A stretch of 64,000 nt of DNA from Rhynchospora pubera (lineage: Eukaryota > Streptophyta > Magnoliopsida > Poales > Cyperaceae), in assembly GCA_028095005.1 (NCBI GenBank), contig CM051461.1:165078574-165142573 (forward strand). Reading direction: 5' to 3'. Below the pieces are notes generated by a model. It saw only the letters and a program-made list of their open reading frames with translations, was not told the origin of the DNA and searched no databases. Positions 12,061-24,300 of this stretch are shown here, one piece after another. Positions within the stretch are counted from its first letter, which is position 1. Each line of letters begins with the position of its first letter. The position numbers and the translations under genes were made by a program.

Positions 12061-14300
12061 TATATTGTTCTGTGTTTTATAATATTCTTTCAAATTCTTA
12101 AAATTCGTCTTGTTTTGTTGGTTTGAGAAGTGCCTCTAGACAACTTCGGTCAAAAAAAAAAAAAAAACATAGATTGTTAAATGTTTCTTATTTTTGAAAC
12201 ATATAGTTGTTTTTCCTTAATTGATTAGTTTTTAATCTGGATTCAAGTCGTGCATGCCTCTCAACTTGCAGCTAGCAGTTTAAGCAGGCAGTTGTCATGG
12301 TGATTCCGAACGTCAAGAATTTAAGTTTCAATGGATATTATCTGGAAAGGCTCCGTCATGAAAAATGATGGATATTGGATTCGGTAGTACACTTGTAATC
12401 TGGCTACTATACTTACTCATGATGCCAGTTAAAGTTGAAATGCTATCAAAGAATAAATTTATATGTTAATTGCTCGAGATGGCATAGGGCCGGTTTGGAT
12501 GTTGCTAGAGAATGCAGTTATAGATTTGTATAATTTTCTGGCAATTTGTACAAACGTGTTATTGCAATAAACTGGCAATTTAGTGAAGAGTTATGTAGGT
12601 TAATTTGCTAAAAATGCCTAAGACCAATTATTATTATTTAAACACTCAATTCAGTTCTAAGTCGAATATATTTCATTTAGGACTTTATTGCACTCAGAGA
12701 GAGAGAGAGAGAGAGAGATCAGCAAATAACGGAATAAAAGAAGTTCACACAAGCACAAAATAAAAATCACAATTTAGTAATTAGATATTTTCTGTGGACA
12801 TAGTGAAATTATAATTTATTACTTTGTTCCGTTTATGTTTCAGAGTACGATTTTTATTGTTTTTACATTTTCTTCCTTTTCCTCTTTTTCTTTGTGAATC
12901 TTATCTTCACACACTTGAAACAAGAAAGCAACAGAATTTTTTGAATCTAATCTAAATGATTCCTTCAGTCCTAAACAGATAATCAAATATATCTTCCAAT
13001 ATAAATTGCTTGTTATTTTGTGAAAAGTTTTATTTTAAAAATCGATCTGAATATAGGCAAATTTGAATATGCCAATAATAATGTTTAAAATACATGATAG
13101 AGTCTTATGTTGGGTTCTAATTACTCGTGTAGTAATTGATATAACGTAGTCTGAATTATATGCCTGTAGAGTCCGAATCAGCTAGCTAGATGCGACTCGA
13201 TCCGGTTATATTCAACTTACCGGAGTTAGGCAAGGACACAATTTTATTTGGCAAATATTGGTGCTATTGAAAAATAAAGACTAACAAGAAGTGTTATATG
13301 TCCTTGTGAAAATGGACCTAACTAGCTTACCTCTTTTATGCTTACATTGGATCTCTAGGCCCCATAGAGTGGGGATATATAGAAATTGAGGACCTATAAC
13401 TATAATTGGGTTGGACTTGCTCTAGAATAAATGGTGCAATCATGGTTAAATCCAGACCTTTAATTTTCAATTTTTTATCCATCAATTTCTTCTTTTGTTA
13501 TGACAAAAGGTAATTGAGTATGGAGGCTGCTTGTCCACACGGATGTTCAATATATCATGCTAAGATATATATTACCCCACATGGCCATTAAAGAAATAGA
13601 AACAACAATATATGTGGAGTATAAAAGACACCAAAGCAAAAAGGTCCGATTTTCGACACTTAATTGTTCTATTTTGTTTTTTTTTTATCAAATACTAGCC
13701 CTAATTGAATGAAGTTCTAAAAAAAATTTATTGCTTCAATTCCTGTCTAGCTAGATTTTGTAGTGCTAATCTAATTGATCATTTAATTAAGAGGAGAGTT
13801 CCGCTGTCTCAATTTTTCGCTGCCACCAAATGTCACAAAATCTGAACCGTCAGATCAAAATTTGATAAACGGTCTGGATCACATCTCCTCAAAACATTCA
13901 ATCCACCCAGAAAAGCAAAGAACGAAAAAGAAAATCAAAGCCTTTTGAGTTTCCAACTGCCCCTTCTCATGTTGGACTCCTCCGTTGATAGCTTGACCTC
14001 TCCTTGACGTGCTCCTCGCTCTCTTGTTCCGTCACTTGAGCTACCCCTGCTTTCACCTCTATCACCACGACCCCAATGACACTCGCTCGAAACCTTAAAT
14101 TATCTTGCCATGTGATCTTCGAGATGCTATCAAAATTATTTGTCTGAAGTGAGGTATCTCTAAGCTATCTTCTTGAAAATCTACTTTTTACCTTTGCAAA
14201 CTTCATTGTGATATTTATTAATTTAATTTGCTTAACATGAGTGTCTCGTACGTTTTTTATTCTATCCACAGAGGAAGATCACGGATCTCAACCATGGGAC
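12061..14300. other. Intergenic stretch with a (GA)n microsatellite
   Basis: A (GA)n run occupies about 12695-12718. 'gggccggtttggatgttgct' near 12487 resembles a MITE end, but no partner end was found. No gene is supported. Confidence 0.5.
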
Positions 14301-15518
14301 AAAAACATACGGATCAGATATCACTTGAGTCCCCTGGCTAGGATTTGAACACCACCACCCGTTTTTTGTGTAGGTCCTTTCCTTCCAGCAGGCGCAAGCC
14401 TCTGCTGATAATTACCTCCGGTCTGAGTCCGAATTGGGAATCAGGCAAGAACACCTTCAAATCGGGAACAAACAATTTAACTGGGAAAGATAATTTGGAA
14501 TTCACTTTTACTTTTTTTATTCCTCGTCTTGTGAGGAATATTTTTCATATTTCTTGTGTGAAGAGGGGGGTTATTTTAATTAAGGACTTGTACTGGTATC
14601 ATCGTTTTGCCGTACTTTGGTATTTTGTACCGCCCTTAATTGGCTTATGATATCATTTTAAGTTGGTATCGCATTTTAGATTAATACCAGACTTTGGTTG
14701 ACTTCTAGGTCACGTTTTAAATCAACTTAATTATTTTACTATACTGAAGTCGGCTTGAGGCCACCATAAGATTACTGAAGTCAACATTGGGGGTTATATG
14801 TCCCAGGTTAACATTCAGTCGATTTAGGATTTTGAAATTTGAAGGTTTTCCATTCAAGTCTCGATTATAGATGCACTATGCCTTATCTCAACAAGAACAT
14901 GAGAGGTTGTTCTTACCACTGACCAGGCACTATGCCGTCTCGAAAGAACGATTTGAGATTTTGAGTTTGACACTAGACAGATAGGCGATCTAGGTCAATT
15001 TCCAACCATTTTAAGAGGTTGAAGATATCTCATGAATTCGTTCAAGTCATCTGGAATGAAGCGCTATGCCATCCTTAGACAAGAACAACAACATGCTCAT
15101 TCCACTGACTAGGCGCTATGCCATCTCGAAAGAGCGAAAGTTGGACTTTTTAATAGTCACGTTTTGTATGGGTCAAGACTAATTTTCTTTTACTTTCCTT
15201 AGAGCTTTACCTTGGAGTTGACTTCTTGTGCCTTGAACTTTTAGTTTGATTTCATCATTTTTAAATTCTTTAAGTTGGACTTTTAAGTTGTGAACTTTCT
15301 AGTGGAACTTCAGGCTTACACTTCAAGTGAGACTTCTATGGTCCAGTGCCATAAAAGTGGGTTCTTGATTTTGGTAATGCTGAGTTGCAACTCAAGTTTC
15401 AGACTTAAGTGAGACTTATCAGATTTTATAAACTTTCAATCATTCTTTTCGTGCAAAACTTAGATGTCACTCTTTTGGGAGCTTAGGGTTCATCAGGGGA
15501 TTTGGTCTTGGGACTTCA

Positions 15519-15710
15519 AGGCTGTTTTGGGCCAGGGATTTGGATTTAAATTCTTAAGGCTATTTTGGATCTTTGGGCTTGGATTTGGATTTTCAAGGCT
15601 ATTTTGGGTCTTTGGATTTGGATTTAAATTTTTAAGGTTATTTTGGGCCTATGGGCTTGGATTTGAATTTTCAAGGCAATTTCGGGCCTTTGGATTTGGA
15701 TTTTTAAGGT
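15519..15710 (+). repeat. 39-bp minisatellite, about 5 copies
   Basis: Units begin 'aaggctattttgg' and carry 'cttggatttggattt'. The period is 39 bp, so the array stays open in one frame and would encode a 13-residue Phe/Gly/Leu-rich repeat (frame 15464-15778). No start context, homologue or codon signature supports real translation. Confidence 0.7.
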
Positions 15711-18700
15711 TCTTTTTTTGGTTTCTGGGTAGGGACTTCCAGTATGGGCATTTCGTATATGAGGAATTTAGGGTTTAGATTTTTAGATTTGAGCTTCCTT
15801 GGTATATGGGCCTAGGTTTTGTTTGGAGTTTGATTTTTTAGGGCTATGGGCTTAGACTTTGTTTGAGTTTCTAGGGCTACGAGCCTAGCATTAGAATTTC
15901 GGGTTTGGAGTTTGGTATCAGTTTCGGACTTGAAAGGTATTGTTGGTCTCGGTTTCGAGTCTCATTTGCACCTGCTGTCAAAAACATAACTATTCATATG
16001 TACCTGCAGTCCAGAACATAATAATGTTCATGTGTTTTGCAGAAACTTAATTTTTATCTTTGATTTCATCATTTTTATACTTTTAAAAATGATCATTTTG
16101 GTGTTTTTAACCTCACATATTTTTATACTTTGGATGTGGGCTTGAAAAATGATACTAAAATATTCTTCATAATTTTTTGAATATTTTGATATTTTATTTG
16201 CAATTTTCTGACATTCCTGCCATTTTTTATGCATTTTTGAAATTTTTGTGTTTTCGAAATTCTCTGATTGGTTGGAGGCTTGCTGTTCGCTGTTCTGGGT
16301 TGCAATGACCCGCCACACAGCGGCTGCCACAAAAGATTTGTCATGGCGTCGATGTTTTAGATTTGCGCCGAGTTTAAGTCCTGCTTGTGGGACCCACATT
16401 TCATTGACACGGTTTTGGTGCACCGAGTGCATTTGACCATTGGTTTTGATCTGTTGGAGATGAAATCCGTCCGTCCCTGGGGCGTCAAGTTTCGTGCACA
16501 GGGACTGGTTTTTTTTTTCTTTTCTTTCTTTCTCCTCTTCTTTCGGCTCTTCTCCTTCGTCAACACTGTCGAGTGAGAGTGAGGTTTCGGCTGAGAAATT
16601 GAGGTGATGGTTGGTGTTGTCTTACCAATTGAGGTGGTTTTCGAGTTTTGAAAGGCCTCATCTTATTCTCCTACTACTCCTTTGGTTCAATTGGTACCCA
16701 ATTCCCATGTTCCATTTCTCCCTTTTTACTTGAGTGTTGAAGATGGTTTCAATTGGGTGGTTTCCGGTAAAATTGAACCATGAATGTGGGTCCCTTGGAG
16801 AGTCCTTGGAGGATTCCCTGGAGGCTTCAATTGCAGAGGTAACCTTTCCTTTCTTTTCAATTTGATTTGTGTTTTGTGTACGGACTGGTTGAGTTTGATT
16901 CCGACCCTTTGCATGATTTTGAGTTGAATTGAGCTTAACTGAGCACTGACCATGAGCTATCAGTCAGTACTGAACTAGCACTTTGACCCAATTATGTGTG
17001 AGACCATGGTTTGGTTCATGACTGGGTTTATTTCACCGTTTATTTCATGGTTCAGTTCATGACTTGTCTGGTTGAATTTGGTAACCATTAGCCGTGTAAT
17101 GGCTCTCTCATGACTGAGCTATTTGGTGTGAATAATTCCCACAAAATTTAGGTCTGATTTTGTTTAACTTTAACCTTCTGGTTTGAATGCATCTTTTTTA
17201 TGTTTATGCAGAAAAAGGGTTTTGATTTTGGATGCGAACATGCACATGGATGCATTGATTTGATTTACAACATCATGAGGTATGCAGGCTATATTATGCT
17301 ACCTACTTATGAAAAAAATTTCATTGCTTTTTGAAATGTATGGATGTAGTTTGGTATATGATTGTCTCTGGATCAAGAGTGACACTAATTTGATTTTGTT
17401 TGGGAAGACATGCATACATTGAGAAAGCTAGCTCTTGACTGAGAGCATCACCCCTCTGACCTTGATGTAAAAAAAAAAAAACTTGTTTATGCATGTAAAC
17501 AGACTATCTCTGGACTGAGGGACAAAGCTTGTTTGGTTTTGATTTTTGAAAGTCATGTATGCATGTGTGCACTGAGTAAACCAGCCCTTGACTGAGAGCA
17601 TGACCACTCTGACCATGGTGCAAACCTTTTATGCATAGGTTATCTCTTGACTGAGAGCATCACCTATTGAACATTTTTATTCACCTATTTTGATACCATG
17701 CTATGATATGCCATGAGATACACTACGGACAAGCTTGGTGTACATGCAACTAAACTATATGACCATTTTGCATTTTAACAGACTTATTCTTGAGGATACA
17801 TAAAACCAGACCTACTTAGTGAAATGACTTATCATTTTTTTTTTATTTTAGCCCATAGACTGTACTTAATTTGGACACAAACATGACCTCTGGTTTAACA
17901 TGGTTGATGTACCAGACACTAGCATACAACTTTACTTTAGTCCCTGGATTTTTATTAATTTCATTTTTTTTAACTTTGAGTTATGACTATGATTGAAATA
18001 GTGCAACCTATAGAGTTATTATGCCAATTCAGACCTAGACATGATCTAATCTAACATGTATACATTGGACTTCAGTATGCATAATCATGAACATATGCAA
18101 GTCTTAAACAATGCATTGTTGTAGGCAACTTATTTTTTTTTAACATGAACTCAAAAAGTTTTTTTTTTAAACCATGCTGCCTATAGCAGTATGACATGAG
18201 TGTAGATTTTAATCCATGCTTTTGTATGTATTGGACTCAACAAAGAAATATGTGCAAGGATGCTATGTATGCTTTGTTTTGAAATTATTTTTTTTTGACA
18301 TAATGCAGTTTTGAAAATATGGTGTTGGTCACTTCTATTTGGTTTATTTTGTGGTATGCAAACCCTGCACAATGGCTAGGAACTTACACACCTTTGTTTT
18401 TTCGAGGGTGGCACACAGACCCTGCACAAAGGCTAGGAATCTATGTGCCTTATTCACACCATAAGCTCATCACGAGATAACCATTACACAGCCAAATACC
18501 GGGCTGGAGTTATTTTGAAGCCAAATACCATGCTTAAACCATGCCAAATACTAGGCATTTATACCATACCAAGCCAGATATCAGGCTGGTTTCAAAAAAA
18601 AAAAAAAACAAAAACAAAACAAGGAGTTAAGGAGGAGAAGAAGAAATAAAACATAAGAAAAACTCGTTTTTGGCCCCCTTATTTAAAAAATATGGTTTTA

Positions 18701-21639
18701 CATGTGTATTACCTTCTTTCTTATCTTTTACACTTCTGAAAATATAAAAACTAGCCTAATGTTTAAAATTCAGAAATTGGGGGCCTGGATTCCTTCGTCT
18801 TCAGCTCCTTATATAGGCATTGGACTAGGGTTTCTCCAGGACTTCATGTGCCATGTGGCATTTCCTCATATTTTTTAGTCTTGATGATCTTGGATAAAGG
18901 GCTGAGATGCTATCTTGCTCCTTGCCACCTCAATTTCGATGTTTTCTTTACATGATGTGTTTTACTTTGTTTCACCATCTCCTTGGCTGGTCATTGGTCT
19001 TTTGACATGTGGCATTGGCATGGGGGATAGCACATTTGGGGTATTTTGGTTTACTTCCTTTTATTGGATTGGCATTGATCCTGTGACAGGTGGGGTATGT
19101 GCCACCTATGCTTGGGAGAGGATAAGCATGAGTTATTTACTCTCTTTTACTTGGTATCAAACTTGGGGATGGGGTTTGCTTGGCACCAGCTGCATTATGT
19201 GGCTTGTCATAGGGGTATTTGAGGTATATTGGGTTACTTGGGGTTTCTCTAGTGTAATTGCATGGTTTGGGGTAATTCAAACGGTTAAATTTGGTTTAAT
19301 TTCCCTTCCTACCCTTTACAGGGTTTGGTTTGATGATTTGGTGATGCCTTTTTATAGCTATGCTCCATGTGGTTGATGGTTTGACAATGTATGACTTGTG
19401 GCTGTGCCTGTTGGCTGTTTTGTAGCTCTTTTGTGGCATGGCAATACTTATCTTGGCGCCTGGGAGAGATGGTGCTCTTGTGCACTGGGACAAGTGTCAC
19501 AATTGAGTGACTCTCTCCTTTGTTGTTGGCTGTGTGGCCTTGGCTGTGAGCTCCTTTGCTCTAGCTGTTGGTTGTTGTGTCTCAGTTGAGGCTTTGGTAC
19601 ATCCCAGAGGGGTTTGCTCCTCTCTTGTGCAGGTTTTGGTAGTGTTTTATGTTGATTTGGCATGATTTGGCGCCTTGTAGATGCATTTGGTGGATCCACT
19701 GTGGCAGGTTGGTGATATAGTATTTGAGTGGTTTGAGATGTCATTTGTCACTTGTTGACACTAGGATTCACACTCATGCTATATGGTCAGTTGGTATGAC
19801 TTGATTTTATGGTCAAGTGATAATTGAGTTCTATTTTGAACTTAACTATGCATTAGTCATGTTATGTGAATGACTGTGACAATGGTGTTTTACAACCCAG
19901 TGTTTGAGTTATCATTTTGTCAAATTTGACATTTGTGCTCACACTTGGTTTTGTTAAGTGCTTGCAATAATGGCATTTGAGATTTTAATTGTGCTATGTT
20001 CACAATTCAGTCCCAATTTACTTTGTCCCTTTGCCCAATGATAAGATGCACTTGACAGTTTTGTCAATTTTAATTTGAGGCTTAACTTTCAAGCAATGCT
20101 AGTGTATCTACACTAATCACTGCTTGCTTTTGTGACACATTTGATCTTTGATTGCTATATGGTCTGATATTGTGATGCTTTTCTAGGACAAGCCAGGGGT
20201 AAGACTGGTATACTTTTCCCCAATTTTGAAGCTATGATGCATTTAGGCGCCTCTCTCCCTTGTCTCATTCCCATACAGACTGATTTGCTTATGAGAATGG
20301 TATGTGTCACTTTCAAACCTCTTTTGTTGCCTTGTAGTGCTGTATGGTGCTATGAAACTCCATTTATATTTGTGTTTGAGATGGCATAGCTGCATTGCAT
20401 ATCATCCCTCCATCTAGTCACTGATTTGTATGGATGGTTGGATGTTATGGGGTAGTTTACTTTTGTGCTCCCCACTTGCATTGTCTCATATGGTATCTTT
20501 GAACACATGAGGCATCGTTTGATCATAGCTATTGGTTCAAATTCCCTCCTCATCAGATGGCTGAGACCGAAAGGGCATATGGTACCTCTATTGTGACCTC
20601 ACCAAAGCTTTTGTGCTTTTGGGACCATGCTAGAAGTTTCTTTTCAGGAGGTAGGCTGTGGTATAGTACTGTTCACCCCCTCCATTGCTTTAACTTAGCT
20701 TGTCTTCTTCCCTCCTTTTTACTGGAGACATCCAGTTATGAGAGAGTTTGACTGTTGTTGCATTAGAGAGTTCACTTTCCATCCAAGCATGCTTTCTGAT
20801 TGAGGTTAAGCATGTTCATTGCATCTAGTTCATGCACAGGACCTCTCTTCTCTATTTGATCATTGCCGCCATTGTTGCTCGTGTCTGTCGTGACTCACTC
20901 GTCGCTACAACCGCTCGGTAGCGAAATTGACGCTTCAGTTATGCAGTTCGTTCCCCCTACAAGCTACGTTACCATCTAATTCCTCAATTCACCTCTGTAG
21001 TGACTCAATTTCATCATCTTCTTCTCAGGCAGTGAACTCCTCCACCTTTCAATCGGAGTCGTTCCTTCACCAATTCCCAGAGTGTCTGAGGTCGCTGGGA
21101 TCGTGAGTGCATCGCCTGTGCAGCGGTGAAGCTAGTTTGAGCTGAGGTGGTCGAAGTTGGTGGCACGGCGTTTGTCTCCATTGAAGGCTTTCGTTTCCTT
21201 CTCAAGTAACTGCTCCCTTCTCCTTCCTTTTCTTTTTTCATTTTCCTTTAACGATAAAGGGCCACGCCAATCAGGAGGTGACACGTGTGCAGCCCTTTAT
21301 TCGACTCAGTCGAGTCGTTTGGTTTAATGTTGGGCTCAGTTGGGATTGGATTTGAGTCTATTCCGCCTGAGTCCCACGTGGGTCGATTTTCGACAGACGG
21401 GTTTTATTTGATAGCGGGTTTGGTATTTGGATCCGCCTGAATTTTAATTGTTGTTGGGCCACTGTTCTATCTGTTTTCTTTGGGCCGTTGCTTTATTATT
21501 ATTTGGGCCGCTGGAAATTAAAAATAAGGATGGGCTTGTAATTTGATGTAAACCCAGACCAATTTGATGTTTGTAATTTGAGGTTAATTTCTGCTGCATG
21601 ATTTTGTAAAATTATTTTGGTGCCTATTCATAGGTCAGT

Positions 21640-22110
21640 TTGGCATGAGATTTTGCAGGGTCCTCTGTATGGGTGTGAGAACTATGGCTGTTTTAGATTT
21701 TCTGTTATGTAGGACACAAGTGTAATTAATTGTAGGGATATCAAAGGCTCCATATGGCATTCCCATAATTAAGTTACCGTCCACTGTTTAGAAATCTCTG
21801 TATTTTCCTCTCATACTTTCATGACTAACGTTAGGGCTATTTTGTATGATTGTAAATATGGTTTTGGCTTGTATATTGCATGGTTTTATTTTATGGTTTT
21901 TGGTGCTTGTGAGTAGGCCATTTCAACATGAAATTTTGCAGGATTCCCTATATAGGTGTAGGGAATGTAGTTGCTACAAATTTTCCGTTATGTGGGATTT
22001 GAGTGTAACCAATTGTAGGGATATCAAAGACTCCATATGGCATTCCCATAATTGCATTACTATCTATTTTTAGGAAACTTTGCATTTTCATTTCACATTT
22101 CATGACAATG
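21640..22110 (+). repeat. Direct duplication of about 200 bp with 260-270-bp spacing
   Basis: The segment starting 'catgagattttgcagg' (about 21646) recurs as 'catgaaattttgcagg' (about 21918). Both copies continue with 'gtagggatatcaaa..ctccatatggcattccc', so the similarity covers about 200 bp with moderate divergence. Confidence 0.7.
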
Positions 22111-22205
22111 CGTCAAGACGGTTTTATTTGATTGCAGATGTCTTATGTTTTGGTTTTGATTTATTGTATGGTTGTATGTAGCAGAATTTAGAGGCAAACA
22201 AATGC

Positions 22206-22250
22206 CCCCACCAGGGTGAACTGTGAAACTATATTGAACAGTTTGCCCTG
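22206..22250. other. Perfectly placed 16-bp hairpin stem
   Basis: 'caccagggtgaactgt' is followed after 13 bases by 'acagtttgccctggtg'. The arms pair over 16 positions with two mismatches that would be G-U in RNA. Its role is unknown; it may be a transposon end. Confidence 0.5.
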
Positions 22251-22399
22251 GTGCCCCTATTGTCCTTGTTGACTTGTATGGTTGAGTCTTAACAATTTTA
22301 GATTGGGTTTGGGTTTTGGATTCATATTTAGGTTTTGTAAAGTTTTCTTCGGTTCTCATAATAAACCCTTTAATCAAGATTAAAGTATAAGGTAGATTA

Positions 22400-24270
22400 A
22401 TTCTTTTTCCCTATACATTCTTTAAATTTTGAGTTTATCACTGCTGTATTTTCACTAAAAATAATTAATCGACCTAATCCCAACAAACAATTAAAAGTTT
22501 TTTTTTATCCTTTCCATAAACCAATAAATGCTTTTATATAAATAATACAACATCCAAACCCGTTCACAATTTGAAGTGCTGTAAAAGAAAAAAAAAAAGG
22601 CAGTTAGTACTTACTACTTGAGGGGAAAAAAAGAAAATTCCATGCATGCAATGTAGAATTTATATCGAACATATATTAAAGTTTGCTTGGAACCGCCTTC
22701 AAAATCTATGTCACTATTTTCACTTTTCTTCCTTCATTTATTAGGTCTGTTGGTTTAAATCAATCTCAACCGCAAAATTTTTCCCCAAATTAACATGGAA
22801 ATGTTTCACATAGATTCGTATTTACACATAAGTGTGAATTTGTTTTTAGGTTTGATTTTATCACATAAAATCGCACTTAAATTAAAGCAGTCATATTCAA
22901 GTGCCTGCTTTAATTTTTTTTTTTGTGACTAAGCTCATAAATAGTTCATTAAGTTAAAGTCTCGAGGACATATTCAAAAGATTTGGACCTACAATTTTTT
23001 TTTGTATCAATGAATAGTTTATTTAAATTGTATTAATCGAGTTTGTTTAATTAACTTTGAAGTAGGTCTCTTATTTTATTTCGATTTTGATTACTTGATT
23101 TATATCATTTATAAATGTCAAAACTAGTGAAAAGACCACCTTTAAATAATTTCATCCTAAGAAATTATCCTCAACTAATCAAATGTGCAAATTAGTGTGA
23201 AGTTTTTTTTAGGTTTGATATATCTATTTAGAATTGGTTTTTGAGTTTTAGTAGTTTATACTTTGTGTGTTTGATTTAGATTTTTTTTTTGGACAAAATA
23301 AATGTTCTATATGAGTTGTTCTTATTGTATTCTTTCAATTTTTTTTTTCTATTTACTATTAAAATACTAAATTAGAAATTATTATTCGAGCATAATATAA
23401 TCCATAAGATTTGGAATTATTTTGACTTGAACAAATTGATCAATAAGTCACATATCGGGAGGTGGTTGAAAATCTTTATACATTACTTTGTAAAATTTTT
23501 TAGCAATTAAACAAATTACAAGATCATTTATTTGTACTTCTCTTCTGTCAATTGAATTAAGTGGTATATGCTAATATACAATTAAAGAATCAACAATTGG
23601 ATACAATATGGATATTTGTTTGTAAAATTAAAATTAGTATCTTGTTAGAAAAATTGCGATTCAAATCCGAATATCATTTTAATTATATATTTTATACTTT
23701 TTTCAAACAACACCCACTAGAATAGTGGCCAAATTGAATTCCTTATCTCTTTTATTTATTAGGCCAGTGGAACGATAAGATAAAATGATAGTCAAATTGT
23801 ATTTGAGTTTGTTATTTTCTTATTATTATTTTTCTAAATTTAGTTCAAAGTAGATCAAAGGATGTGATAGAAGTAACATGATAATTAAATAAAAATAAAT
23901 GGAAGATTTGGAACTCAAAATTAAGATAATATATTTTGGTTAAAAATATAAATATTGAAATTTTAGAGCATCATAATATTCAATTAAAATATTTTTTTAA
24001 TGTTTATTCTTCATACATCATTCTAATTAATATTACTCAATTAAAAAAATATATCAACCAATAAAAATTATTTATCTGTCAAAATACCTCTTCTTTAAAA
24101 TCAAAATTTATATTTTTTAATTTTATTTCTGGAAACCATCTATCAACTAAATAACCGACAACTAAATATTACTCACTCATCAAACTATTAAAAGTACCAA
24201 CATCAATATTAAAAATAATTTTCATTAATAATATTTCTCTATTAATTTACGCATATCTAGATTATATATG
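22400..24270. other. AT-rich non-coding stretch, possibly Helitron interior
   Basis: No gene is visible. The last several hundred bases are low-complexity A/T and precede a Helitron-like 3' end. No 5' TC end could be identified, so the element's extent is unknown. Confidence 0.4.
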
Positions 24271-24300
24271 GTTGCGGCGGAGCCGCAACTATGTATCTAG
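24271..24300 (+). mobile_element. Helitron-like 3' terminus
   Basis: An 8-bp perfect hairpin (gttgcggc, loop gga, gccgcaac; 24271-24289) is followed seven bases later by CTAG (24297-24300) and then T. A GC-rich hairpin shortly before a terminal CTRR followed by T is the classical Helitron 3' end. No helicase gene is present, so any element here is non-autonomous. Confidence 0.6.

Larger units (their letters stand above)
14300..22300. repeat. Unclassified G+T-skewed repeat block
   Basis: About 8 kb in which the + strand is visibly rich in G and T (long 'ttgggttttgg' stretches) compared with its AT-rich flanks. It contains several small repeat families: two copies of 'ggcactatgccgtctcgaaag' (about 14925 and 15110), a 39-bp minisatellite (15519-15710), copies of 'cttgactgagagcatcacc' (about 17435, 17587 and 17645), a doubled 'ccctgcacaaaggctaggaa' (18363 and 18420), 'gccaaataccgggctgg' variants (18490-18590) and a 260-bp direct duplication (21640-22110). 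No transposase, gag or pol reading frame is recognisable. It could be a large non-autonomous retroelement or decayed sequence; I could not find its ends. The 153-codon frame at 18915-19376 is hydrophobic only because of the base skew and is not called a gene. Confidence 0.4.

Noticed and set aside
12487..12515. 'gggccggtttggatgttgct' as a fifth Tourist-like MITE end
   Set aside because: No matching inverted end or family interior was found nearby.
18915..19376. 153-codon open frame with many Trp, Phe, Val and Gly residues, looking like a membrane protein
   Set aside because: It lies in a G+T-skewed block where stop codons are rare and hydrophobic codons are favoured. No domain, splice context or similarity is recognisable.
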